64,000 bases of DNA from Sphaerisporangium fuscum (GTDB lineage Bacteria; Actinomycetota; Actinomycetes; Streptosporangiales; Streptosporangiaceae). The stretch covers positions 1-64,000 of the forward strand of contig NZ_JAHDTF010000023.1 in assembly GCF_018531465.1 (NCBI RefSeq), in the 5' to 3' direction. Position 1 is the first letter of the stretch; every line of letters starts with the position of its first letter. Made by a program: the position numbers and the translations under genes. The notes beneath the pieces are model-generated. The model did no database searches, was not told where the DNA came from, and worked only from the letters and a program-made list of their open reading frames with translations. Below, in pieces: positions 50,326-56,949 of this stretch.

Positions 50326-50706
50326 TCAGGCCGCCGTGCCGAGCAGCACCAGGCCCGCCACCAGGACCAGTGCCGCCCTGCCCCAGGTCCACCACGACAC
50401 CGGCTCGCGGGCGCCGAAACACTGGCAGGAGGACGGCCCGCCCGCGGTCAGCAGGTATGTCTGCGTGCCGGTGAACGCGACGCCCAGCAGGCTCGCCGCC
50501 ACCCCGACGGCCAGGTCGGACATCGAGGAGAACATCGCCACGGCGGTCACCGCCTCCACGGCGACGATCACGCCTGCCGCCACGGGCGCGATCGGCTGCC
50601 GGAGGCCGAAAACGGCCAGGCCGTCGCGGAAAGCCCCGAATGCACGGAGCTTCCCGGCGACGGCGAGGACGAGCACCAGACCCAGCGCCCAGCGCAGGGC
50701 GATCAC
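50326..50706 (-). CDS. MauE/DoxX-like redox-associated membrane protein
   Basis: The 126-residue protein has four hydrophobic helices (about 4-20, 40-60, 66-88 and 105-124). The loop SSCQCFGAREPVSWW carries the CxCFG motif characteristic of MauE-like proteins, which support disulfide formation in exported substrates. It is the last gene of the operon, coupled to the preceding gene by a GTGA overlap. A redoxin with a CSIC motif in the same operon would be its partner. Confidence 0.8.
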   Translation of the reverse strand: MIALRWALGLVLVLAVAGKLRAFGAFRDGLAVFGLRQPIAPVAAGVIVAVEAVTAVAMFSSMSDLAVGVAASLLGVAFTGTQTYLLTAGGPSSCQCFGAREPVSWWTWGRAALVLVAGLVLLGTAA

Positions 50707-51245
50707 CCGATCACCAGCAGGACGACCATCGGGATCGCCAGGATCGCGAACAGCGGCCTCAGCCGGGGCAGCTCGAAGTAGAAGGCCTTGTCGGCCTCCA
50801 TTTTGTTCCGGGCCACGGTGAACGTCAGGAGCATCACCGCCCGCGCCATCGCGAAACCGATGCCCGCCATGAGCGCCTGCTGCCACGAGGCGAGGAACAC
50901 AATGGAGATCGCCATGATGTGCGGCAGCGCCGTCGGCGAATAGGTCCGCATTCCCGTACCCATTTCCATGCCGAACTGCACCGCCCCCCAGAACGGAATC
51001 CTGGTGACGAACTGTGGCACCAGGCGTGCGTTCTGCAGTATCGGGAACTTCAGCACGCCGAATTCCTGCAACAGCAGGACGACCGCCGAGACGGCGACCA
51101 CGATCTGGAGCACGAGAAGCGGGAACGGCGCCCGGACGAGCGAGCCGACCACGACGAAAGCGAACGCGGTGGCCGTGGCCCCCACGAAAAGACCGAGAAC
51201 GAAACCGGAAATATCAGAACCCCGTCGGACCGACGAGGACAGCAC
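50703..51245 (-). CDS. polytopic membrane protein of the MauD/E-like operon
   Basis: The 180-residue protein has about five hydrophobic helices (around 12-34, 42-62, 108-128, 128-145 and 160-178). No cysteines and no family motif are visible. A segment ILQNARLVPQFVTRIPFWGA resembles membrane-transport loops. It starts at a GTG 19 bases after a 55-codon membrane gene and overlaps the MauE-like gene by four bases. The function is unknown; it could be part of a transporter or redox relay for the Cys-rich product. Confidence 0.65.
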   Translation of the reverse strand: MLSSSVRRGSDISGFVLGLFVGATATAFAFVVVGSLVRAPFPLLVLQIVVAVSAVVLLLQEFGVLKFPILQNARLVPQFVTRIPFWGAVQFGMEMGTGMRTYSPTALPHIMAISIVFLASWQQALMAGIGFAMARAVMLLTFTVARNKMEADKAFYFELPRLRPLFAILAIPMVVLLVIG

Positions 51246-51263
51246 CCAGGCGCTGTTGAGGCT

Positions 51264-51431
51264 TCAAACCGAGCCCGACAGCGAGAACCCGGCGACCAGG
51301 GCCGCGACCAGCCAGACGAAGCCGGTCGTGCCGACGTTCAGCGCCCGCGCCGCGACAACGGCCGCCTCCCCCGCCGCTATGAGCGCCAGTCCCGGCGCCA
51401 GCAGGCGGAGGGAGGCCGTCGTGGTACGCAC
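51264..51431 (-). CDS. 55-residue two-helix membrane protein
   Basis: A GTG at 51431 directly follows the stop of the Cys-rich gene (TAAGTG) and opens a 55-codon frame with two hydrophobic helices: ASLRLLAPGLALIAAG and a second, WLVAALVAGFSLSG, near the end. It is short but tightly packed in the operon (18 bases before the next start). It might also be an N-terminal part of the next gene separated by a frameshift. The function is unknown. Confidence 0.5.
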   Translation of the reverse strand: MRTTTASLRLLAPGLALIAAGEAAVVAARALNVGTTGFVWLVAALVAGFSLSGSV

Positions 51432-51950
51432 TTAGAGCGCGGTCCGGCAGATCGAGAACCGGTTGACGGGGCTGGCGCCGCAGGTGACGACGTAGTAGTA
51501 ACCGTCGGAGCACTTGCGCTTCTTGCTGGAGGTGCTGCCGCCGTGCCAGCGCCATGCGTTGCGCCCCGCGCAGCTGGTGGCCTCGGAGGTGTAGTTGATG
51601 CTCACGCAGGTGCCCGTGTAGCCGTCGTCCCGGTGCCACGTGCCGGTGCAGTTGTCGGAACCGAAGTACGCCGAGGCGGGCTGGCAGACCTGGGAGGAGG
51701 TGGCGTAGCCCTTGCACTCGTCCCAGATGGTCTTGTGGACCGAGGCCGCGGCGCCGCGCAGCCGGGCCCCGGGCAGCAGGTCCAGGGCGCCGAGCCCGGC
51801 CGCCGTCACCACGCCGAACGCCATGCCCAGCGCCCGCCTGCGGCTCCAGCCCCGCTTGGCGACGACCCGGGACGGAAGCGCCGCCTCCGGTGCCTGGGTC
51901 GCGCTCGGGATCAGGTCGAGGATCGATCGGTTCTCGCCGGTAATGGTCAC
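51432..51950 (-). CDS. Tat-exported cysteine-rich small protein (MauA-like light-chain candidate)
   Basis: The 172-residue protein has a twin-arginine-like signal (SRRRALGMAFGVVTAAGLGA) at about 37-56. The exported part of about 105 residues holds eight cysteines at about 79, 89, 101, 115, 127, 147, 157 and 168, enough for four disulfides, and four Trp residues (76, 105, 133, 135). It is encoded between a redoxin and membrane genes of MauE type. Methylamine dehydrogenase light chains share this size, export route and Cys richness, but I cannot align the quinone-forming Trp pair, so the identity is tentative. Confidence 0.75.
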   Translation of the reverse strand: MTITGENRSILDLIPSATQAPEAALPSRVVAKRGWSRRRALGMAFGVVTAAGLGALDLLPGARLRGAAASVHKTIWDECKGYATSSQVCQPASAYFGSDNCTGTWHRDDGYTGTCVSINYTSEATSCAGRNAWRWHGGSTSSKKRKCSDGYYYVVTCGASPVNRFSICRTAL

Positions 51951-52456
51951 GGCTGCGGTTCCCTTCGTCTGTCCAGTACTCGATCGACGACGTCCACCAG
52001 CGCGTCGCCGGACCCCACCGGGGTCGTGAAGACCACCAGCCCGTCCGCGCCGACGACGAGGAGGGCGGGCGCGTACGGCACGGTGATCGACCGCCAGATC
52101 GCGGGATCCTTGATCACCCGAACCTGCTCGGGAAGGCTCTTGTCGAATCCCGGGTCGTCGGAGACCACCGCGAAGGAGTGGTCGCCGGGAAGCGTGGGGG
52201 CCAGCTTGCCGACGGCGAGCAGGACCTCGTCGCAGATCGAGCACTGCCTGTTGATCTTCACGACGAGAGTCGTGCCGTCCGGCGTCGTCACGGCGGACCG
52301 TGTCGGCTCGTCCTGGCCCGCGCCGAGGCGGACACCGACGCCGTGGTAGGTGGCCAGCTCCAGCTCGCGCACCCGCCGGTACAGGCCCGCTCCCGCCGCG
52401 AACAGCAGAGCGACCAGTACGGCCAGGACGATGACCGCGGCCGACGTCGGGTCCAC
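51947..52456 (-). CDS. membrane-anchored thioredoxin-like redoxin (MauD-like)
   Basis: The 169-residue protein has a membrane helix at about 7-25 and a thioredoxin-like domain with active-site NRQCSICDEV (Cys72 and Cys75), a central sheet VVKINR, FAVVSD and a cis-Pro loop VPYAPALLVVG. MauD-type redoxins shuttle disulfides for MauA folding. It overlaps the Cys-rich gene by four bases and abuts the previous gene, showing a tight operon. A direct action on the Cys-rich product is inferred. Confidence 0.8.
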   Translation of the reverse strand: MDPTSAAVIVLAVLVALLFAAGAGLYRRVRELELATYHGVGVRLGAGQDEPTRSAVTTPDGTTLVVKINRQCSICDEVLLAVGKLAPTLPGDHSFAVVSDDPGFDKSLPEQVRVIKDPAIWRSITVPYAPALLVVGADGLVVFTTPVGSGDALVDVVDRVLDRRREPQP

Positions 52457-53206
52457 TCAGGCCGTCCAGTCGATGCGCTTGATCTTCGTCAGGAAGTCGG
52501 CGGCGGCCTGCGAGGCCGCGAGCCCGGCCGCGCGGACCGACCGGCCCGGCTGCGACTCCCGGGGCGCGTCCCAGGGGCTCAGGGTCACCACGGCGGAGTC
52601 GGTGACCATCATCAGCGGCTGCACGGCGGCGTTGGCGTCGTCGAGCCGCCAGATCTCGCCGGCCTGGGCCTCGTAGCCGCGCCACTTCGGGATCCGGTCG
52701 GCGCTCGCCCGCTTGGACTCGACCTTCAGGGTGCCGACGCCCGCGATGGCCTGCAGGTACATGGCCGTCGACAGATCGAAGCGCTGCCCGGCGTCGGCGG
52801 TCATGCCTTCGGGCGTGTCGGTCCAGGCCAGCCGGGTGAAGGTCTCGACGATGTCGCGGGTCTCCCACAAGGGGGCGTAGAACATCCCGTGCGCCATGTG
52901 CCATGGGCCGAGCCACGCGGCCCAGCGGGCGTCCTGGGGGTCCTTGCAGTCGTAGACGACGAGCTCGCCGCCGGCGAGGGACAGTCGTTCGCGCTCCGTA
53001 CCGCCGACCGAGTACACCCCGGAACCGAGCGAGGACGCGGGGGCGAGTTCGAGCGCCCACATTTCGGCCGTCGTGTTACGGCTCCCGTATTTCGGAATGT
53101 AACGGACATGGCCGCACCACGAGTTCAGCAAATCTTTTTCGGTGTCTTCGACTTCCAGATTGACGAGAGAATTGTCGATCGCACGGACCGTCGATAAATG
53201 CGCCAT
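52457..53206 (-). CDS. hypothetical protein, first gene of the MauD/E-like operon
   Basis: The 249-residue protein has no signal peptide or membrane helix. It is rich in Trp and acidic residues (WALELAPASSLGSGVYSVGG, WLGPWHMAHGMFYAPLWETR, WRLDDANAAVQPLMMVTDSA), with a beta-rich appearance. I do not recognise a family. As the first gene of the operon it could be an enzyme modifying the Cys-rich protein or a binding protein. The ATG lacks a strong ribosome site. Confidence 0.65.
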   Translation of the reverse strand: MAHLSTVRAIDNSLVNLEVEDTEKDLLNSWCGHVRYIPKYGSRNTTAEMWALELAPASSLGSGVYSVGGTERERLSLAGGELVVYDCKDPQDARWAAWLGPWHMAHGMFYAPLWETRDIVETFTRLAWTDTPEGMTADAGQRFDLSTAMYLQAIAGVGTLKVESKRASADRIPKWRGYEAQAGEIWRLDDANAAVQPLMMVTDSAVVTLSPWDAPRESQPGRSVRAAGLAASQAAADFLTKIKRIDWTA

Positions 53207-53228
53207 GCAGCAGCCCCTGACGGATGCC

Positions 53229-53244
53229 CATAATAAGGATTATG
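53229..53244. promoter_or_regulatory. AT-rich dyad upstream of the MauD/E-like operon
   Basis: CATAAT-AAGG-ATTATG is a perfect dyad 23 bases before the first gene of the operon (minus strand). It is strikingly AT-rich in GC-rich DNA and could be a -10 region and/or an operator. Confidence 0.45.
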
Positions 53245-53640
53245 GAGCGGATGTTGCCGCGAAGTGTTGCATGATCAAATCGGGGACGTCAAGCACGGGG
53301 CAACGAAGATCACGAAGTGCCTGTTCACGCCCCTGCCGCCATATTCCGACCGCGGGGAAAATCAAGATTTGAACCAGTTGCCGACGACCCTGTCGACAGC
53401 GACGCATTCGGGCTTCCGGGGGCTGTTTCACACGTGAATCCGAAGGGAGAGCCGCGGAAACCCGCCGGAACACACCGGGACGGCGTCACCGGGGCACGGG
53501 GGCGCGGCCGGGGCCGTTCCGGCGGGCCGCGTCGGGCCGAGGACGCGGAGGAGCGGCGTGAGACCGCCGCCGAGTCACCCTCGGCGCGGACCGGCGGCCC
53601 CGAGATAAATCATTTGCCCGGCCCCCTCGCCCTCACATAG
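53245..53640. other. intergenic region without a convincing gene
   Basis: Nearly 400 bases between the MauD/E-like operon and the structured transcript hold no gene I can support. An open frame at 53317-53640 on the plus strand is Arg/Gly/Ala-rich with no ribosome site. The AT-rich part near 53260-53360 probably holds promoters. Confidence 0.5.
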
Positions 53641-53895
53641 CGTTCGTAGCACGCAGAAGGGAGGTGGTCCGAACAATGGTTGATTGTTATAGGACTAGCG
53701 AGGTGGCTGTCCGCTAGGACATCGCCAGGTCAGGACCTTCCGTCCAGACGTCGTGCCCTCAGGGGCACCGGCGGCGTCCGGCGAATCCAACACAGACACC
53801 GGAACCCCGGGCAGCCGGCGGGTGGAGTCTCCCGACTCCACCCATGGTCCAGCCGGCCCGTCTCACTCCGAGACGGAGTACGCCCGGGGTTCTTC
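53641..53895 (+). ncRNA. candidate structured transcript ending in a multi-hairpin terminator-like domain
   Basis: Near the 5' end is a strong ribosome site and a 13-codon frame (53676-53717). Downstream, a domain is closed by GAACCCCGGGC (53802-53812) pairing with GCCCGGGGTTC (53882-53892). Inside it are GCCGGC pairing with GCCGGC, the hairpin GGTGGAGT/ACTCCACC (53821-53842), and the hairpin CGTCTC/GAGACG (53859-53875). It ends TTCTTCTGT. The order of pairings is fully nested, a four-way-junction type fold. The transcript is convergent with nitrobindin. Confidence 0.55.
53676..53717 (+). CDS. 13-codon reading frame with strong ribosome site
   Basis: ATG at 53676 is preceded by AAGGGAGGTGG, giving GGAGG eleven bases from the start. 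The frame encodes MVDCYRTSEVAVR and stops at TAG (53715-53717). It is too short for a conventional gene but has a very good initiation region and lies at the head of a structured RNA, so it may be a leader peptide or a small protein. Confidence 0.45.
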   Translation: MVDCYRTSEVAVR

Positions 53896-53952
53896 TGTGT
53901 CCGCCCCCTCGTCCCTGGGCGCCCCCGCTGCCCGGAAGCGCCAGGGCGCGCA

Positions 53953-54441
53953 TTACTCGACCTTCTTCAGCTCCGCCGAGATGTGGGACGTCAGCGACTG
54001 GCCCTCGGCGGCCATGTCGTAGGCGTACATCAGGTTGCCGTTCACCAGGCCGTAGAGGCGGTGGCCGGCGGTGTACTCCTTGGCGGTGGCCGTGCGGGCC
54101 ACGACGTCGGTGCGCAGCTCGATCTTGTGGAAGACGACCTCGCCGATGTAGATCTCGACGATGCCGGTCGGGTGGCTCAGGCAGACCTCGAGCTGCCGCT
54201 CGGGGAGCGCCCGCCAGTAGCCCGACTCGGTGGCCAGCGGCCGCACCATGTTGCCCTCGTCGTCGAGCAGCCACGTCTTGCTCACGTAGCTCAGGAACGG
54301 CTTGCCGTTGTGCTCAAAGGTGATCTCCTGCCCGAACCGGAAGCTCTCGATCGTCGGGTAGCCGCCGACTCCGGCGCCCTCCCACCTGCCCAGCAAGAAG
54401 GCGATCGGCTCGAGGTCAGGATGAATTGACTGGGAGTCCAT
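53953..54441 (-). CDS. nitrobindin-like FABP family haem-binding protein
   Basis: The 162-residue protein is a ten-stranded beta-barrel of the nitrobindin (THAP4-C) type, with the signature FLLGRWEGAGVGGYPTIESF near the N-terminus and the distal SHPTGIVEIYIGEV region. The proximal His is expected toward the C-terminus. Such proteins bind ferric haem and detoxify peroxynitrite or NO. It lies next to a divergent DsrE gene as in other actinomycetes. Confidence 0.85.
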   Translation of the reverse strand: MDSQSIHPDLEPIAFLLGRWEGAGVGGYPTIESFRFGQEITFEHNGKPFLSYVSKTWLLDDEGNMVRPLATESGYWRALPERQLEVCLSHPTGIVEIYIGEVVFHKIELRTDVVARTATAKEYTAGHRLYGLVNGNLMYAYDMAAEGQSLTSHISAELKKVE

Positions 54442-54540
54442 GACACATGAGCCTAAATGCCCGCCGAACGGCTCGTGCCTGCGACACCGAACACCACAAT
54501 GACCTGGTGGATCACGGCAGCGCCCGCATAGGCTCAGATC

Positions 54541-54903
54541 ATGGCACGATCAATGGTGATAAAGGTGACGGCAGGCTCGGACGCGCCCGAGCGGTGCAAC
54601 CAGGCGTTCACGGTCGCGGCGGCGGCGATCGCGAGCGGCGTTCCGGTGTCCCTGTGGTTGACGGGTGAGTCGTCCTGGTTCGGTCTCCCCGGACGGGCCA
54701 AGGAGTTCAGCCTGCCGGAGGCCACCCCGCTGGCCGATCTGCTCGACGTCGTGCTGTCCGCCGGCAAGGTGACCGTGTGCACGCAGTGCGCCGCACGCCG
54801 GGGGATCAAGCAGGAGGACCTGATCGAGGGCGTGCGGATCGCCGGCGCTTCGACCTTCGTCGAGGAAGTGCTCGGCGAGGGCGTGCAGGCGCTGGTCTAC
54901 TGA
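54541..54903 (+). CDS. DsrE family protein
   Basis: The 120-residue protein has the DsrE fold (SMVIKVTAGSDAPERCNQAF, AAAIASGVPVSLWLTGESSW, VTVCTQCAARRGIKQEDLIE) with a CxxC pair in VCTQCAARRG. DsrE-like proteins take part in sulfur transfer or bind small ligands. The ATG at 54541 lies 99 bases from the divergent nitrobindin gene. The cellular role here is unknown. Confidence 0.82.
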   Translation: MARSMVIKVTAGSDAPERCNQAFTVAAAAIASGVPVSLWLTGESSWFGLPGRAKEFSLPEATPLADLLDVVLSAGKVTVCTQCAARRGIKQEDLIEGVRIAGASTFVEEVLGEGVQALVY

Positions 54904-54918
54904 CCGCGCCCGCCCGCC

Positions 54919-55632
54919 TCAGGCCGGCAGGACGGCCCTGAGCCGTTCGTCGCGCAGCCGGTTGTACCAGCCGTCGTCGATCGGCGCGAGCGGACCGACG
55001 GCCCAGCTCAGGAGCACGTCGGCGAGCCACGGGTTACGGGCCAGCGCCGGGCCGTGGAGGTAGGTCCCGACGACCTTGCCCGCGTGGCAGCCTTCGGTGC
55101 CGTCGCCGTTGCCGGTGCCGACCACGGTGCGCGACAGCGGTCGTACGCCCGGCCCGAGCCGCGTGACGCCCATGTGGTTCTCGAAGCCGGTGAGCATCTG
55201 CCCGCCGAGGCCGGCGTCGACCTCGGCGGCGAGCTCGCCCACCGCGCGGGCGGGGCCGCGGCTGCTCTCGATGTCGAGCAGCCCGATGCCCTGCACCGGC
55301 TGGCCTTCCTCGCCGCCGAACACGGTGCCCATGATCTGGTATCCGGCGCAGACCGCGAGGAGCGCGGCCCCCCTGTGGACGGCCCGCTGGAGCCCGGTGT
55401 CACGGCGCAGCCGCTCCGCCGCGAGGATCTGCGGGCGGTCCTCGCCGCCGCCGATGAGGTAGATGTCACCGGAGTCGGGCACCGGGTCGGACGAGCGCAC
55501 GTAGATGGTCTGGACGGGAATGCCGCGCTTGCGGGCCCGCTGGTCGAGGATCAGGACGTTGCCCTGGTCGCCGTACGTGCTCAGCAGGTCGGGGTAGATC
55601 CATACGATGCGCAGGGCGCTGTCAGACGGCAC
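54919..55632 (-). CDS. gatD: lipid II isoglutaminyl synthase, glutaminase subunit GatD
   Basis: The 237-residue class I glutamine amidotransferase-like protein has IVWIYPDLLSTYGDQGNVLI, the oxyanion GGGEDRPQILAA, the nucleophile Cys in LLAVCAGYQIMG and the His of GTYLHGPALARNP. It supplies ammonia to MurT to amidate D-Glu of lipid II on the inner face of the membrane. Its GTG start overlaps the murT stop by 11 bases, so the two are co-translated. Confidence 0.93.
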   Translation of the reverse strand: MPSDSALRIVWIYPDLLSTYGDQGNVLILDQRARKRGIPVQTIYVRSSDPVPDSGDIYLIGGGEDRPQILAAERLRRDTGLQRAVHRGAALLAVCAGYQIMGTVFGGEEGQPVQGIGLLDIESSRGPARAVGELAAEVDAGLGGQMLTGFENHMGVTRLGPGVRPLSRTVVGTGNGDGTEGCHAGKVVGTYLHGPALARNPWLADVLLSWAVGPLAPIDDGWYNRLRDERLRAVLPA

Positions 55633-56851
55633 GGCCGAACTCCGCTCGAATCTGCTGGAAGGCTGTGTAGTTGGCGATGACGTCGATGCGGCCGGGATGC
55701 AGCTGGCCGACGGCCTGCGCGAACGTCTCGCAGAGCTGGAAGGGCACCTCGGCGACGTCGAGCCGCAGCGCCAGGTCGAGCCGCCGCTCGCCCGTGACGT
55801 AGACGGGCCGTCCACGCAGGATGCGGTAGTCGACGTCCCACAGCCAGGAGGTGTCGCGGCCGTCCGGCCCCTGGGCGTTCACCGAGAGGATGATCGGCAG
55901 CGTGCGGTCGGCGACCTCGAAGGCCTCCAGCCAGCCCGCGGGGTTCTTGGCGAGCAGGAGCCGCAGCGAACGGCCGTCGCGCTCGACCATGGTGTAGCGG
56001 CCGGCGACCGACCTCACCTCACGGAGCCTCGGCAGCGCCCGCTCGACGGGCAGACCGAAGACCTCGGCCGTCGCCAGGGCGACGGCGGCGTTGGCACGGT
56101 TGGCCCGGCCGGGAAGCTGCAGGTCGAGGACCCAGCGCCGCCGGTGCGGGTCGATCACCGCGTCGTCGTCGAGCGCCCACCTGGGCTCGGGACGGCGGAA
56201 ATGGCACTCCCGGCACGCCCAGTCGTCGCCCTTACGGTCGAGCGGGCCTCCGCACTGCGGGCAGCACCAGGAGTCTTCCTTCCAGGGCTGGCCGCAGGAG
56301 ACCCAGGTGACGCGGGAGGCGCTCGACGCGCCCCAGGTGACCAGCGGATCGTCGCAGTTGGCGATCACGTGGGTGTTCTTGCCCGCCAGGGCCCGCTGCC
56401 ACTTCTGCGCCAGCAGCCAGATCTCGGCGGCGCGGTCCATCTGGTCGCGGCTGAGGTTCATCAGGACGACGACGCCGGCGCCGGTCGTGTCGAGCACCTC
56501 CGGGAGGTACTTCTCGTCGACCTCCAGCACGGCCATGGGGGCCTGCTTGGCCTCCGACAGCGCCGACACGTGACCGGCCGGCATGTTCGCCCCGAAGGCG
56601 TTGGTGGCGACCTCGCCGAGCTCCTGCAGCTCCGAGGTGATCAGCCGGGTGGTGGTCGTCTTGCCGTTCGTCGCGCTGACCAGCACGAGCTTGCGGTCGG
56701 CGGCCAGCTTGCGCAGCAGATCCGGCTCGAGCATCAGCCCGACACGGCCACCGATCACCGATCCGTCGCCACGCCCGGTGACCCTGGAGAGGGTCGCGGC
56801 CGTACGCCCGAGGGCACTCGCGAGCTGAGCCCGCAGCGGTAGCTGGGTCAT
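55622..56851 (-). CDS. murT: lipid II isoglutaminyl synthase, MurT subunit
   Basis: The 409-residue Mur-ligase-like protein has the ATP loop SATNGKTTTTRLI, a zinc-ribbon insertion with CCPQC and CREC (about 202-230), NRANAAVALATAEVF, and the C-terminal Mur domain (KNPAGWLEAFEVAD, YRILRGRPVYVTGERR). With GatD it converts D-glutamate of lipid II to D-isoglutamine, needed for normal cross-linking. The length is normal. Its start is separated from the HerA-like gene by about 100 bases. Confidence 0.93.
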   Translation of the reverse strand: MTQLPLRAQLASALGRTAATLSRVTGRGDGSVIGGRVGLMLEPDLLRKLAADRKLVLVSATNGKTTTTRLITSELQELGEVATNAFGANMPAGHVSALSEAKQAPMAVLEVDEKYLPEVLDTTGAGVVVLMNLSRDQMDRAAEIWLLAQKWQRALAGKNTHVIANCDDPLVTWGASSASRVTWVSCGQPWKEDSWCCPQCGGPLDRKGDDWACRECHFRRPEPRWALDDDAVIDPHRRRWVLDLQLPGRANRANAAVALATAEVFGLPVERALPRLREVRSVAGRYTMVERDGRSLRLLLAKNPAGWLEAFEVADRTLPIILSVNAQGPDGRDTSWLWDVDYRILRGRPVYVTGERRLDLALRLDVAEVPFQLCETFAQAVGQLHPGRIDVIANYTAFQQIRAEFGRAV

Positions 56852-56949
56852 GCCCGTGATCCTAGTCGGGCTTGCCCGAAGAGTTCCTCACGTGCGTCCA
56901 AAGCACAGCCGTTCCGGGGAGATTCTCGTCACCTGATCAGCGAGCGCGG

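Noticed and set aside
51264..51431. Frameshift joining the 55-codon and 180-codon membrane genes
   Set aside because: The two frames each have their own plausible GTG start and no overlapping homology is recognised; left as two genes, with the alternative noted.
53317..53640. 107-codon frame between the Mau-like operon and nitrobindin
   Set aside because: It has Arg/Gly/Ala-rich low complexity, no ribosome site and no recognisable fold.
53641..53895. tmRNA or RNase P RNA
   Set aside because: There is no tRNA-like acceptor end, no Ala-rich tag frame and no RNase P conserved core; the 13-codon frame lies outside the hairpin domain.
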